Assembly: GCF_001458255.1 (NCBI RefSeq)
Contig: NZ_CYSB01000010.1
Coordinates: 62,001 to 126,000, forward strand
Origin: Thalassovita autumnalis
GTDB taxonomy: Bacteria > Pseudomonadota > Alphaproteobacteria > Rhodobacterales > Rhodobacteraceae
Direction of reading: 5' to 3'
Length of the DNA stretch: 64,000 nt
Both the position numbers and the translations under genes were made by a program. Each line of letters opens with the position of its first letter. Position 1 is the first letter of the stretch. Positions 53,853-63,918 of this stretch are shown in pieces. Below the pieces are notes generated by a model, which ran no database searches, was not told the DNA's origin, and saw only the letters and a program-made list of their open reading frames with translations.

Positions 53853-55301
53853 ATGAGACGCTTTCGCAACGTGAAAATCGTGGCCACTTTGGGCCCGGCC
53901 TCCAGCGACTATGAAACCATCCGTGCGCTGCATGAAGCCGGGGCGGACGTGTTCCGCCTGAACATGAGCCACGGCGACCACGAAGAAATCCGCGAACGTC
54001 ACGCGATCATTCGTCAGGTGGAAAAAGATCTGAACAACCCGGTGGGCATTCTGGCCGACCTGCAGGGCCCGAAGCTGCGTGTGGGTGTCTTCGTCAATGA
54101 TGCGGAGGAGCTGGAAAACGGCGCAAGCTTCCGTCTGGATCTGGATGAGACCCCGGGTGATGCAACCCGCGTCTGCCTGCCGCACAAAGAAATCTTTGAT
54201 GCGCTGGAAGTGGGCACCACCCTGTTGGTCAATGATGGTAAGATCCGCCTGAAAGTCACCGAATGCGGTGCTGACTTCGCCGAAACCGAAGTGATTGCGG
54301 GCGGCACGATCTCAAACCGTAAAGGTGTGAACGTGCCGGATGTGGTGCTGCCGCTGGCGGCGCTGTCGGAGAAGGACAAGAAAGACCTGGAGTTCGTCTG
54401 TCAGCTGGGTGTTGACTGGCTGGCGCTGAGCTTTGTGCAGCGTCCCGAAGATGTCTGGGAAGCGCGCAATCTGGCCAATGGCCGCGCCGCCATCCTGTCG
54501 AAGATTGAAAAACCTGCGGCGGTGAAAGCCTTTGAAGAGATCCTTGATGTCTCGGACGGGATCATGGTGGCGCGTGGCGATCTGGGTGTGGAGCTGCCGG
54601 TGCAGAACGTCCCGCCGATCCAGAAACGCCTGATCCGCAAGTGCCGCAAAGTAGCCAAGCCAGTGATCGTGGCAACGCAGATGCTGGAATCGATGATCGA
54701 TTCGCCGATGCCGACCCGGGCTGAGGTGTCGGATGTGGCAACCGCTATCTATGAAGGCGCCGATGCCATCATGCTGAGCGCCGAGTCCGCCGCCGGGTCC
54801 TTCCCGATCGAAGCGGTGACCACGATGAACAACGTGGCAGTCGAAGTGGAAAGCGATGCCACTTACACCGAAATCATCGAGGCCAGCCGGATCGCGGACC
54901 GCAAAACCGTTGCCGATGGCATCGTTGCGGCTGCACGTGAGATTGCGGAAACCACCGATATTAAGGCGATCTGCTGCTACACCCAGTCGGGGACAACGGC
55001 GCTGCTGGTGTCACGGGAACGTCCGCGGGTGCCGATCATCGCGCTGACCCCGCTGCGCGATACGGCGCGTCGTCTGGCGCTGAGCTGGGGCACCGACTGT
55101 GTGGTCATCAGCGGCGACGTCGATCGCTTCAAACAGGCGGTGGTCAATGCGGCGCGGGCAGCGCGGATGGGCGGCTATGCCACTGAGGATGATCAGATCC
55201 TTGTCACCGCGGGTGTGCCGTTCAATGTGACCGGCACCACCAACATTCTGCGGGTGGCGCCCTGTGCAGAACGTTTGATCTACGCGCACGATCCGGAATA
55301 A
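53853..55301 (+). CDS. pyk: Pyruvate kinase
   Basis: A 482-residue glycolytic enzyme making pyruvate and ATP from PEP. Motifs: RNVKIVATLGPASS, FRLNMSHG, ILADLQGPKLRVG, and the catalytic lysine region AAILSKIEKPAAV with MVARGDLGVELP and ATQMLESMIDSPMPTRAEVSD (shown in part). Length and domains are standard. Its divergent neighbour is the N-formylglutamate amidohydrolase gene. Confidence 0.96.
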   Translation: MRRFRNVKIVATLGPASSDYETIRALHEAGADVFRLNMSHGDHEEIRERHAIIRQVEKDLNNPVGILADLQGPKLRVGVFVNDAEELENGASFRLDLDETPGDATRVCLPHKEIFDALEVGTTLLVNDGKIRLKVTECGADFAETEVIAGGTISNRKGVNVPDVVLPLAALSEKDKKDLEFVCQLGVDWLALSFVQRPEDVWEARNLANGRAAILSKIEKPAAVKAFEEILDVSDGIMVARGDLGVELPVQNVPPIQKRLIRKCRKVAKPVIVATQMLESMIDSPMPTRAEVSDVATAIYEGADAIMLSAESAAGSFPIEAVTTMNNVAVEVESDATYTEIIEASRIADRKTVADGIVAAAREIAETTDIKAICCYTQSGTTALLVSRERPRVPIIALTPLRDTARRLALSWGTDCVVISGDVDRFKQAVVNAARAARMGGYATEDDQILVTAGVPFNVTGTTNILRVAPCAERLIYAHDPE

Positions 55302-55334
55302 CCTCTGCTGCAGGGCAGCCAGAGGGGCATCAAG

Positions 55335-55559
55335 ATGCAGGCGGATTTGATCATGGTTATTGGCGTGGTGATCGCCTGCTTTGCGATCCCCGCCCTTGTG
55401 TCTGCCTGGAGTGAGAAAGAAGCGCCGCGTGCAGCGGCGCTTTTTGTACTTATCGGCTTTGCGCTGGGCTATTACGCCACAACGGTCAAACCCGGCGGCT
55501 TTGCCTTGGTGGATATTCCGATGGCCTTTGTCGTCGTGGCAGGTCAGGTACTGAACTGA
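55335..55559 (+). CDS. Small two-helix membrane protein downstream of pyk
   Basis: A 74-residue hydrophobic protein with likely membrane segments at about residues 5-23 (IMVIGVVIACFAIPALVSAW) and 33-48, and a further hydrophobic C-terminal region. I do not recognise a named family. It begins 33 nt after the pyk stop with AGAGGGGCATCAAG upstream and probably shares its transcript. Confidence 0.75.
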   Translation: MQADLIMVIGVVIACFAIPALVSAWSEKEAPRAAALFVLIGFALGYYATTVKPGGFALVDIPMAFVVVAGQVLN

Positions 55560-55720
55560 TTCTGAGGGGTTTCGGTCGTCCGCCTTATTTTATTGGCGAT
55601 TACGGTGCAGATTCCCCCTTGCCAGCGGCGCCTATCCCCCCTAAAGAAGCGGCCTGTCTGCGCGGCCGGCTATATGGCATGCCGAGTCGCGTGTAATCGT
55701 ACAAAGACTAGGAGACGAAA

Positions 55721-55921
55721 ATGCCTAAGATGAAGACCAAGTCGAGCGCCAAAAAGCGCTTCAAGGTGACCGCGACCGGTAAAGTGATCGCAGGTCAGGC
55801 CGGCAAACGCCACGGCATGATCAAACGCACCAAGAAATTCATCCGCGACGCTCGCGGCACCACCACGCTGTCGGCTCCCGACGCGAAAATCGTCAAGGGC
55901 TACATGCCCTACGACCGCTAA
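55721..55921 (+). CDS. rpmI: 50S ribosomal protein L35
   Basis: A 66-residue basic protein, [20 protein letters not shown], unmistakably L35. AGGAGACGAAA precedes the start. It pairs with rplT 16 nt downstream; infC is not adjacent. The 160-nt leader may contain autoregulatory structure but none was resolved. Confidence 0.97.
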   Translation: MPKMKTKSSAKKRFKVTATGKVIAGQAGKRHGMIKRTKKFIRDARGTTTLSAPDAKIVKGYMPYDR

Positions 55922-55937
55922 GTAGAGGAGAGCTGAT

Positions 55938-56300
55938 ATGTCCCGCGTTAAAGGTGGTACCACGACTCACGCCCGCCACAAGAAGGTCATTAAGGCAGCA
56001 AAAGGCTATTACGGCCGCCGCAAGAACACCTTCAAGGTCGCCCGTCAGGCCGTTGACAAGGCGAACCAGTACGCAACCCGCGACCGTAAGAACCGCAAGC
56101 GTAACTTCCGTGCGCTGTGGATCCAGCGTATCAACGCTGCTGTACGTGCACATGACGAAGCGCTGACATACTCGCGTTTCATCAACGGTCTGGGCCTGGC
56201 TGGCATCGAAGTTGACCGTAAAGTACTGGCCGACCTGGCCGTACATGAGCCCGACGCTTTCGGCGCAATCGTCGAAAAAGCCAAGGCCGCTCTGGCGTAA
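55938..56300 (+). CDS. rplT: 50S ribosomal protein L20
   Basis: The 120-residue L20, with [20 protein letters not shown] and [18 protein letters not shown], binds 23S rRNA early in 50S assembly and in other bacteria represses rpmI-rplT translation. AGAGGAG lies before the ATG. Confidence 0.97.
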   Translation: MSRVKGGTTTHARHKKVIKAAKGYYGRRKNTFKVARQAVDKANQYATRDRKNRKRNFRALWIQRINAAVRAHDEALTYSRFINGLGLAGIEVDRKVLADLAVHEPDAFGAIVEKAKAALA

Positions 56301-56323
56301 GCCAAGCACTCGGTTACAAGATC

Positions 56324-56353
56324 AAAGGCGGTGCCCCCGGGTGCCGCCTTTTT
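56324..56353 (+). terminator. Rho-independent terminator of rpmI-rplT
   Basis: AAAGGCGG and CCGCCTTTTT close a stem over TGCCCCCGGGTG, with a run of T after it, 24 nt past the rplT stop. Confidence 0.88.
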
Positions 56354-56410
56354 CTTTGTTTATCAGGATTTCGCCGTGGTGGACGCGGCATCAGCAATTT
56401 TGAGGCTGTT

Positions 56411-56908
56411 ATGACAACTGATCGATCCCCTACGCTGCATATGCTCTGTGGCAAAATCGCCTCGGGCAAGTCGACGCTTTGCGCCCGGTTGAGTGCGGCG
56501 CCGGGCACGGTTCTCTTGTCTGAGGATGATTGGCTGGCCGCGCTTTATGGGGATCAGATGCAAACGCCGCAGGATTTCCTGCGCTGTTCGGCGGCGCTGC
56601 GCTCGGTCGTTGGGCCGCATGTGGTGCAGTTGCTGGCTGAGGGCCTGTCGGTGGTGTTGGATTTTCAGGCCAACACAGTGGCAAGCCGGACATGGATGAA
56701 GGGGCTGCTGGCGCAGACAGGGGCCGATCATCAGCTGCATGTGATGACCACACCGGATGCGCTGTGCCTGCAACGTCTAAAAGCCCGCAATGCGGCGGGG
56801 GAACATGCCTTTGCCGCGACGGAGGCGCAGTTTGCCCAGTTTGCCAAACACTACGCCGAACCCACCGCTGAGGAAGGGTTCAACATTGTGCTGCATGACG
56901 CAAGCTAG
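56411..56908 (+). CDS. P-loop kinase-like ATPase
   Basis: The 165-residue protein has a Walker A, GKIASGKST (about residues 14-22), a conserved acidic LLSEDDWLAALYG segment, and the DFQANTVASR strand. This is the AAA_33/zeta-toxin-like small-molecule kinase group; bacterial members can phosphorylate sugars, nucleosides or antibiotics. Target unknown. No antitoxin-like gene is next to it. Confidence 0.82.
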   Translation: MTTDRSPTLHMLCGKIASGKSTLCARLSAAPGTVLLSEDDWLAALYGDQMQTPQDFLRCSAALRSVVGPHVVQLLAEGLSVVLDFQANTVASRTWMKGLLAQTGADHQLHVMTTPDALCLQRLKARNAAGEHAFAATEAQFAQFAKHYAEPTAEEGFNIVLHDAS

Positions 56909-57084
56909 CGGCGTCAGTGCGCGTGTTGAAGCGCTGTTTGTCTGAAGCACCCCGATCCAAATTCGCCTAGCGGTGCGCAAATGTGCCGCCGCCGCGTTGT
57001 TTTGTGCCTGAAGGGCCGCATTGCTTGACAGTGACGGGCGGCGCCCTGTTTGCTGTTGTAAATTATAGCCATTTGGATTGTGCG

Positions 57085-57933
57085 ATGACTGCTTTTTACC
57101 CTCTGGACCCGGAAACGCTGAGCATTCCGCAGCAGCGCGCCAAGGAAATTGGCGCCACTTTGGCGGCGGAGTATCAGGCGCAGGCGCCTTATCACTACAC
57201 CAGCGTCGACAATTTTCTGCCGTTGGAGGTGCTGGAAAAGGTGCGGGCTGAGGTGATGGCGCTGCCGGATCAGGATCCGGAGTTTTCCAGCGGCAATGAA
57301 AAGCTCAAGACCTCCTATAACCCCGACCGTCTGCCGCCCTACACCCGCTCGGTGTTTCAGGCGTTGAACGCGCGACCTTTCATTCAGTTTCTGGAAAACA
57401 TGTCAGGCATCAAAGGTCTGATCCCCGATCCCTATTTCATGGGCGGCGGCATTCACCGGATCAACACCACCGGGTTCTTGGACATCCATGCGGACTTCAA
57501 CCACCATTCGATCATGAACCTGGAACGGCGCCTCAACGTGCTGATCTACCTCAATCCTGACTGGCAGGAGGACTACGGCGGATCCTTTGAGATCTGGACC
57601 AATGACATGAGTGAGAAGGTGGAAAGCTTCGTGCCGATCATGAACCGGATGTGCTGTTTTTCCACCGGGAATAACACCATGCATGGCAACCCAGAACCGG
57701 TGAACCATCCGGACGGTCTGCCGCGGCTGTCCATTGCGCTTTATTACTACACAGCCACCTGGGAAGAGGGGCGCACGGCGCAGTCCACCGTGTTCAAGCG
57801 TCGCCCCGGCAGTGAGGATGCGCGCAGCTATGAAGGCACGTTGCGGGTGGTGCGCGGTGTGGTGCCGCCGGTGCTTTATCGCAAGACCAACAATCTGATC
57901 CGCAAGCTGCGCGGCGTTGACCGCGCCAAGTAG
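57085..57933 (+). CDS. 2-oxoglutarate/Fe(II)-dependent oxygenase
   Basis: A 282-residue protein with a jelly-roll oxygenase core: HxD in LDIHADFNHH, the distal His in NTMHGNPEPV, and the 2OG-binding arginine in LPRLSIALYYYT. It begins YPLDPETLSIPQQRAKEIGA. The ATG at 57085 gives this start; an earlier in-frame start at 56983 is unlikely. Related proteins hydroxylate protein or small-molecule substrates; the target here is unknown. Confidence 0.86.
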   Translation: MTAFYPLDPETLSIPQQRAKEIGATLAAEYQAQAPYHYTSVDNFLPLEVLEKVRAEVMALPDQDPEFSSGNEKLKTSYNPDRLPPYTRSVFQALNARPFIQFLENMSGIKGLIPDPYFMGGGIHRINTTGFLDIHADFNHHSIMNLERRLNVLIYLNPDWQEDYGGSFEIWTNDMSEKVESFVPIMNRMCCFSTGNNTMHGNPEPVNHPDGLPRLSIALYYYTATWEEGRTAQSTVFKRRPGSEDARSYEGTLRVVRGVVPPVLYRKTNNLIRKLRGVDRAK

Positions 57934-58052
57934 AGCGGCGGAGTTGTGCCTCCGTTGCGTCTGGGTCTCAACCCGGGCGCGCCCCTGTGTCCAACCCTTG
58001 CGTTTTATGGCTCTGCTCGCTAGCAGGGGCGTAACGGAATTGGAGGGGTCGG

Positions 58053-59126
58053 ATGGACGATCTGAAACAGAAATACCTCAGCGCGATTGCCGATGCCGGT
58101 GATGAAGCCGCGCTAGAGGATCTGCGCCTGCAGGCAGTGGGTAAAAAGGGCGAGGTCAGCCTGAAGATGCGCGAGCTGGGCAAGATGACGCCAGAAGAGC
58201 GCCAGGTGGCAGGCCCGGCACTGAACGCGCTGAAAGATGAGATCAACTCGGCCCTGGCCGCGAAGAAAGCCGCACTTGCCGATGCCGCGCTGGAAGAGCG
58301 TCTGCGCACCGAATGGCTGGATGTGACCCTGCCGGGCCGGACCGAGCGCCGTGGCACCATCCACCCGATTTCGCAGGTCAGCGAAGAGATCGCTGCGATC
58401 TTTGCCAATCTGGGCTTTGCCGTGGCCGAAGGCCCGCAGATCGAGACCGATTGGTACAACTTCGACAGCCTGAACATCCCGCCGCATCACCCCGCGCGGC
58501 AGGAGTTTGACACCTTCTACATGAACCGTGCCGAAGGCGACGACCGCCCGCCGCATGTGCTGCGCACCCACACCTCGCCGGTCCAGACCCGCGCGATGGA
58601 AAAACAGGGCGCGCCGATCCGTGTGATCGCGCCGGGCCGTGTGTACCGTTCGGACTATGACCAGACCCACACGCCGATGTTCCACCAGGTGGAGGGGCTG
58701 TGCATCGACAAGGACGTGTCGATGGCGAACCTTAAGTGGGTGCTGGAAGAGTTCTTTGCCGCCTTCTTTGAAATCGATGGCATCAAGACCCGTTTCCGCG
58801 CCTCGCACTTCCCGTTCACGGAACCGTCGGCCGAGGTGGATATCCAGTGTTCCTGGGTTGATGGCCAGCTGAAGATCGGTGAAGGCGATGACTGGATGGA
58901 GGTGCTGGGCTCCGGCATGGTGCATCCGAAGGTGCTGGAAGCGGCCGGTGTGAACCCCGACGAATGGCAGGGCTTTGCCTTTGGCATGGGGATCGACCGT
59001 CTGGCGATGTTGAAATACGGCATCCCCGACCTGCGCGCCTTCTTTGACAGCGACCTGCGCTGGCTGCGCCACTACGGCTTTGCCTCGCTGGACGTGCCGA
59101 CCCTGCATGGGGGCCTGAGCCGTTAA
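58053..59126 (+). CDS. pheS: Phenylalanyl-tRNA synthetase alpha subunit
   Basis: The 357-residue catalytic subunit has an N-terminal coiled coil that binds tRNA, motif 2 in [12 protein letters not shown] and [19 protein letters not shown], and motif 3 [19 protein letters not shown] precedes the ATG. pheT follows 168 nt later, beyond a block of hairpins. Confidence 0.97.
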   Translation: MDDLKQKYLSAIADAGDEAALEDLRLQAVGKKGEVSLKMRELGKMTPEERQVAGPALNALKDEINSALAAKKAALADAALEERLRTEWLDVTLPGRTERRGTIHPISQVSEEIAAIFANLGFAVAEGPQIETDWYNFDSLNIPPHHPARQEFDTFYMNRAEGDDRPPHVLRTHTSPVQTRAMEKQGAPIRVIAPGRVYRSDYDQTHTPMFHQVEGLCIDKDVSMANLKWVLEEFFAAFFEIDGIKTRFRASHFPFTEPSAEVDIQCSWVDGQLKIGEGDDWMEVLGSGMVHPKVLEAAGVNPDEWQGFAFGMGIDRLAMLKYGIPDLRAFFDSDLRWLRHYGFASLDVPTLHGGLSR

Positions 59127-59132
59127 GCCAAC

Positions 59133-59226
59133 GCCCGGCCGATAGGCCGGGCAGCGCCCGACCCGCCCCATGGGCGGGCGCTTTACGCCCACCCCGGGAC
59201 GGGCGCTGCCCTTTGGGCAAGTCCCG
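59133..59226. repeat. Block of GC-rich hairpins between pheS and pheT
   Basis: GCCCGGCC-GATA-GGCCGGGC is a perfect hairpin. It is followed by GCGCCCGACCCGCCC-CAT-GGGCGGGCGC and then GGGAC...TGCCC-TTT-GGGCA-A-GTCCC. CCCGACCCGCCCC is shared with 33072-33084. They are read through if pheS and pheT share a promoter, and could set the ratio of the two subunits. Confidence 0.6.
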
Positions 59227-59294
59227 AGACATGAGATACTTGCGCGCGATACCGCCGCATCCGAACCGAATATTTGCCAAAAGGGCGCTGAGAC

Positions 59295-61694
59295 ATGAAA
59301 TTCACCCTCTCCTGGCTGAAAGAGCACCTGGACACCCAGGCTAGCCTTGATGAAATCCTCTACGCCCTGACCGATCTGGGTCTGGAAGTGGAAGAGGTCA
59401 CCGATCCGGCGGCGACTTTGCAGGGCTTCACCCTTGCCAAGATCGAAGAGGCCGAAAAACACCCCGACGCGGATAAGCTGCGGGTCTGTCAGGTCGCCAC
59501 CGACGAAGGCGAAAAACAGATCGTCTGCGGCGCCCCCAACGCCCGCGCGGGCATCACCGTGGTGCTGTGCAAACCGGGCATGTATATCCCCGGCCTCGAC
59601 ATCACCATCAAGGTGGGCAACATCCGCGGCGTTGAAAGCCACGGCATGATGGCCTCTATGCGTGAGCTGGAACTGGGCGATGATCACGACGGTATCATCG
59701 AACTGCCCTCGGGCGAGGTTGGTGAGAGCTTTGCCGATTGGCTGGCCGCCAACATGCCGGAAAAAGTGGATCCGGTGATCGAAATTGCGATCACCCCGAA
59801 CCGTCCCGATGCTCTGGGTGTGCGCGGCATTGCGCTGGATCTGGCGGCGCGGGGTCTGGGTGAGATGAAACCGGCCAAGACCGCATCGGTCGCGGGCGGG
59901 TTCAAATCCACCATCAACGTCACCATTGACGAAGACACCCGCGAAGGCGGCTGTGAGGTCTTTGCCGGGCGTCTGATCAAAGGTGTGAAAAACGGCCCCT
60001 CGCCAGAATGGCTGCAGCAGCGTCTGACCGCCATTGGTCTGCGCCCGATTTCGACGCTGGTCGATATCACCAACTTCTTCACCTATGACCGCAACCGCCC
60101 GCTGCACGTCTTTGACGCCGATAAGGTCAAAGGCGACCTGCGGGTGCATCGCGCCAAGGGTGGCGAGACCCTGCTGGGTCTGGATGAGAAGGAATACACC
60201 TTCTCCGCCGGTCAGGTGGTGATTTCGGATGACAACGGTGTGGAATCCATCGGTGGCATCATGGGGGGTGAGGTGTCTGGCTGTACCGAAGAGACCGTGA
60301 ATGTCTTCCTTGAGGCGGCGTTCTGGGACACCATTCAGATTGCTAAAACCGGCCGCGCGCTGAAGATCAACTCGGACGCGCGGTATCGCAACGAACGCGG
60401 CATTGATCCGGCCTACAACATGCAGGCGATGGAAGATGCCACCCAGATGATCCTGGATCTCTGCGGTGGTGAAGCCTCCGAGGTTGTGGTTGCAGGTGAG
60501 GTGCCCGATGTGGCGCGTGCCTATAAGCTGGACACCGATCGCGTGCAGTCGCTGGTGGGGATGGAAATCCCTGCTGACACCCAGCGCGAAACCCTGACCA
60601 AACTGGGTTTCGTGATGGAAGGTGACATGGCCCATGTGCCCAGCTGGCGCCCTGACGTGCAGGGTTCTGCCGATCTGGTGGAAGAGGTGGCGCGGGTTGC
60701 CTCGCTCACCAAGCTGGAGCCGATCCCCTTGGCGCGCCCCTCGGCCGGGGTGCCACGTCCGACGCAATCGCCCATTCAGCGCCGCGAACAGATCGCGCGT
60801 CGCACCACGGCGTCGCTGGGGTACAACGAATGCGTGACCTATAGCTTCATCGACCGCAAATCGGCGGAACTGTTCGGCGGTGGTGACAATGCCACCATGC
60901 TGGACAACCCGATTTCTTCCGAGATGAGCCATATGCGCCCGGCGCTGCTGCCCGGTCTGTTGCAGGCCGCGGCCCGCAATCAGGCGCGTGGTTTCAACGA
61001 TATGGCGTTGTTTGAATGTGGTCCGGCCTTCCACGGTGGGGAGCCGGGCGAACAGCACCTCTTGGTCACCGGCCTGCTAATTGGTCAGACTGGTCCCAAG
61101 GATGTGCATGGTGCATCGCGCGCGGTGGATGTTTATGACGCCAAGGCCGATGCCGAGGCGGTTCTGGCTGCGATCGGTGCGCCTGCCAAGGTACAGATCC
61201 TGCGCGGCGTGCAGGATTGGTGGCATCCGGGCCGTTCGGGCAAGATTTGCCTCGGCCCCAAAAAGGTGCTGGGCGTCTTTGGTGAGGTACACCCGAAGAT
61301 CCTGCAGGAAATGGGCGTGAAGGGCCCGGCCGTGGCCTTTACCCTGTTCCCCGAGGAAATCCCGCAGCCGAAAAAGAAATCGGCCACGCGCCCGGCGCTG
61401 GATATCAGCGATCTGCAGGCGGTGGAGCGGGACTTTGCCTTTGTGGTGGATGCTGAGGTTGAGGCGCTGACGCTGGTCAATGCCGCGGCTGGCGCCGACA
61501 AGGCCCTGATCGAAGAGGTGCGGGTCTTTGACCAGTTCATCGGTGGGTCTTTGGGCGAGGGCAAGAAATCCATCGCCATCACCGTGCGCCTGCAGCCAAG
61601 CGATAAGACCCTGAAAGAAAAGGATATCGAGGCTGTGGCAAGCAAGATCGTCGAAAAGGTCAGCAAGGCCACCGGCGGCGCGCTGCGCGGTTAA
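59295..61694 (+). CDS. pheT: Phenylalanyl-tRNA synthetase beta subunit
   Basis: This 799-residue subunit provides tRNA binding, editing and the (alpha-beta)2 structure. It has the EMAP/tRBD region near residue 40-150 (ADKLRVCQVATDEG, CGAPNARAGITV), B5 and B3/4 domains, and the C-terminal anticodon-binding FDX-ACB domain ending VSKATGGALRG. Length fits bacterial PheT. A GNAT gene follows 5 nt later. Confidence 0.97.
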   Translation: MKFTLSWLKEHLDTQASLDEILYALTDLGLEVEEVTDPAATLQGFTLAKIEEAEKHPDADKLRVCQVATDEGEKQIVCGAPNARAGITVVLCKPGMYIPGLDITIKVGNIRGVESHGMMASMRELELGDDHDGIIELPSGEVGESFADWLAANMPEKVDPVIEIAITPNRPDALGVRGIALDLAARGLGEMKPAKTASVAGGFKSTINVTIDEDTREGGCEVFAGRLIKGVKNGPSPEWLQQRLTAIGLRPISTLVDITNFFTYDRNRPLHVFDADKVKGDLRVHRAKGGETLLGLDEKEYTFSAGQVVISDDNGVESIGGIMGGEVSGCTEETVNVFLEAAFWDTIQIAKTGRALKINSDARYRNERGIDPAYNMQAMEDATQMILDLCGGEASEVVVAGEVPDVARAYKLDTDRVQSLVGMEIPADTQRETLTKLGFVMEGDMAHVPSWRPDVQGSADLVEEVARVASLTKLEPIPLARPSAGVPRPTQSPIQRREQIARRTTASLGYNECVTYSFIDRKSAELFGGGDNATMLDNPISSEMSHMRPALLPGLLQAAARNQARGFNDMALFECGPAFHGGEPGEQHLLVTGLLIGQTGPKDVHGASRAVDVYDAKADAEAVLAAIGAPAKVQILRGVQDWWHPGRSGKICLGPKKVLGVFGEVHPKILQEMGVKGPAVAFTLFPEEIPQPKKKSATRPALDISDLQAVERDFAFVVDAEVEALTLVNAAAGADKALIEEVRVFDQFIGGSLGEGKKSIAITVRLQPSDKTLKEKDIEAVASKIVEKVSKATGGALRG

Positions 61695-61699
61695 ACCTG

Positions 61700-62125
61700 A
61701 TGCAAGAGATCCGATCAGCCCGACCAGATGAGGCAGACGCCTTGGCCGGGCTGATCGACGCGGCCTATCAGCCCTACCGCGACTGTGGCCTTGTGTTGCC
61801 CGATGTCAGCGGCGGCTTGGATGAGGCCATTGCGGCCGGACAGGTCTGGGTCATTGGTGAAGTGCCTTTGGGTGTCCTGATGATGGCTACCACGCCACCC
61901 GACGCCCATCTGATGAACATCGCCGTCTCTGCCGCTGCCAAAGGGCAGGGGATCGGCGGGCAGCTGATCCGCTTTGCACTGGACCATGCCCGCGCGACGG
62001 GGTGCAGCCGGATGGCCTTGGCCACACATAAAGACATCCCCGAAAACGTTGCGCTTTATGAACACCTTGGCTGGCAGGTGACTGCGCGTGACGGCATGAA
62101 AGTGCTGATGTCGCGGGATCTGTGA
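61700..62125 (+). CDS. GNAT-family N-acetyltransferase after pheT
   Basis: A 141-residue GNAT enzyme, with the CoA loop AAKGQGIGGQLIRFALD and the terminal YEHLGWQVTARDG. It begins 5 nt after pheT, so it is probably co-transcribed and perhaps translationally coupled. Substrate unknown. It is convergent with the next LysR gene, 5 nt away. Confidence 0.86.
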   Translation: MQEIRSARPDEADALAGLIDAAYQPYRDCGLVLPDVSGGLDEAIAAGQVWVIGEVPLGVLMMATTPPDAHLMNIAVSAAAKGQGIGGQLIRFALDHARATGCSRMALATHKDIPENVALYEHLGWQVTARDGMKVLMSRDL

Positions 62126-62130
62126 CAGGG

Positions 62131-63042
62131 TCAGTCTGAGAATTTGGCCTCAGGCTTTTGCGCCAGAAATTCGGCCAGCAGATCAAAGACCAGCCGGATG
62201 CGGCGGCTGGTGTGCAACTCGCGGTGGGTGGTCAGCCAGACCGGAAAGACCACCGGCGCCAGATCGGGCAGCACACGTTCCACATCGGGGGTGGCAGCGG
62301 CCACATCATCAGCCATGGCCGCAATACCAAAGCCCTGGCGTACCAGCTCCCATGAAACCACGCCGCTTTCACTGCCGATGCGAAAGTTATTTTCGCTGAT
62401 CGGGAAGCCCAGCGGATGCAGGAAACCAAGCATCTGCGTCACGTTACCAAAGCTGATGAAGTCATGGTCGCGCAGATCGTCCAGCGTTTCAGGGCGGCCC
62501 TTGCGGTCAAGGTAGTCGGAGGAGGCGTAGAAGTATCCCCGCGCCTCACGCACCAGACGGGCAATCAGATCGGGTTGATCCGGGCGGACGTGGCGGATGG
62601 CGATGTCGGCCTCACGTCGCATCAGATCGCGGATGTCATTGGCGGCGACAATGTCAATTTCCAACTGCGGGGCGCGGGCGCGCAGCTCTTTCATGATCGG
62701 GGGCAGCAGATAGGCTGAGAAGACATCGCTGGCGGTGATCCGCACCACGCCCTCCACCGCCTGCGATTGGCCCGAGGCAACCAGCGCCACCTGATCAGCG
62801 GCGGCGTTCATGGCGCGCACGTGCTGCAGCAGCTCCTCCCCGGCCTGGGTCAGCACCAGATTGCGCCCGACCCGTTCAAACAGCATCAGGTTCAACTCAG
62901 CCTCCAGCGCGGTGACCTGACGGCCCAGCGTCGGTTGGGTCAGCCCAAGTTTGCGGGCCGCAGCCGAGAGCGAACCCTCCTCGGCAGTGGCCAGAAAGGC
63001 GCGCATATGGTTCCAGTCAAAACTGTTGGCCCCTTGGATCAT
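62131..63042 (-). CDS. LysR-family regulator divergent from a methyltransferase gene
   Basis: This 303-residue LysR protein has NHMRAFLATAEEGSLSAAAR and an HTH TQPTLGRQVTALEAELNLML near residues 36-55, with a type 2 PBP effector domain. It resembles the many Rhodobacteraceae LysR proteins that start with a short leader before the HTH. It reads divergently from the methyltransferase gene at 63169, which is a possible target. Confidence 0.88.
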   Translation of the reverse strand: MIQGANSFDWNHMRAFLATAEEGSLSAAARKLGLTQPTLGRQVTALEAELNLMLFERVGRNLVLTQAGEELLQHVRAMNAAADQVALVASGQSQAVEGVVRITASDVFSAYLLPPIMKELRARAPQLEIDIVAANDIRDLMRREADIAIRHVRPDQPDLIARLVREARGYFYASSDYLDRKGRPETLDDLRDHDFISFGNVTQMLGFLHPLGFPISENNFRIGSESGVVSWELVRQGFGIAAMADDVAAATPDVERVLPDLAPVVFPVWLTTHRELHTSRRIRLVFDLLAEFLAQKPEAKFSD

Positions 63043-63168
63043 GGTATCCTCAGCTGCGCCTGAACAGGCGGCGTTTATGCGTTTACGTATGGATGACTTG
63101 CAAATTTCCGCAATTTTTATCGCCTTTCTGCATGGCTATCTTCAAGGTGAAAAGATGAGGATGTGCAA

Positions 63169-63825
63169 ATGACGGCTCAAATGACCAATCAGAAGACGGC
63201 GAAGTTCTGGGACAACGTGGCGGATGGCTATGTCAAATCCAAGATCGGGGATATGGCGGCCTATGAATATACGCTGGAACGCTCGGCCTCTTATATGAAG
63301 GCGACCGATGAGGTGCTGGAACTGGGCTGCGGTACCGGGATGACGGCGGTCCGGCTGGCACCGCATGTGGCCCGTTTCACCGGGTCGGACGTGTCGGAGG
63401 GGATGCTGAAACATTGCCGTGCCCGCGCCGAGGAGGCGGGGGCAGAGAACCTGACCTTCACCCAGGCGATGGTGGGCGATCAGACCTTTAAGGGGCAGCA
63501 GTTTGATGTGGTGATGGCCCATTCCCTGCTGCATCTGCTGCCGGATCTGGAACAGCGGCTGACCGATATTCGCGACCTTGTGAAACCCGGTGGTCTGCTG
63601 ATCAGCAAAACCGTCTGTCTGGGCGAAGGACGCAGCCTGAAGGCGCGGGGTATCCGCATGCTGATCCCGATGATGCAGATGGTCGGCAAGGCGCCCTATG
63701 TGAACTCCATCTCGGTCTCAGAGTTGGAGGGGCTGTTGACCTGGGCGGGCTTCAAGATCGTGGAAAGCGGCAACTTCCCCAACAAGGTGCCGCCGGCGCG
63801 GTATCTGGTGGCCAGAAAGATCTGA
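63169..63825 (+). CDS. Class I SAM-dependent methyltransferase
   Basis: A 218-residue Methyltransf_25/11-type enzyme with SAM motif VLELGCGTGMTAVRL, acidic motif II near TGSDVSEGMLKH, and LVKPGGLLISKTV. Substrate unknown; small metabolite or lipid methylation is typical. The ATG at 63169 has GAGG 8 nt upstream; a GTG 6 nt earlier is less likely. It is divergent from the LysR gene. Confidence 0.88.
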   Translation: MTAQMTNQKTAKFWDNVADGYVKSKIGDMAAYEYTLERSASYMKATDEVLELGCGTGMTAVRLAPHVARFTGSDVSEGMLKHCRARAEEAGAENLTFTQAMVGDQTFKGQQFDVVMAHSLLHLLPDLEQRLTDIRDLVKPGGLLISKTVCLGEGRSLKARGIRMLIPMMQMVGKAPYVNSISVSELEGLLTWAGFKIVESGNFPNKVPPARYLVARKI

Positions 63826-63918
63826 GCGCGGTCCTGTGGTCTGATTTGAAACTCCTTCGCTCTGGGCAAGGGGCATGTGGCGGGCTAGACAGGTTTCCAA
63901 ATGAATGGAGGGCGCGAT

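Noticed and set aside
58113-61058. 981-codon open frame opposite pheS and pheT
   Set aside because: It spans two well-supported essential genes and the hairpin block between them, and shows low-complexity His/Arg/Gly-rich composition typical of antisense reading.
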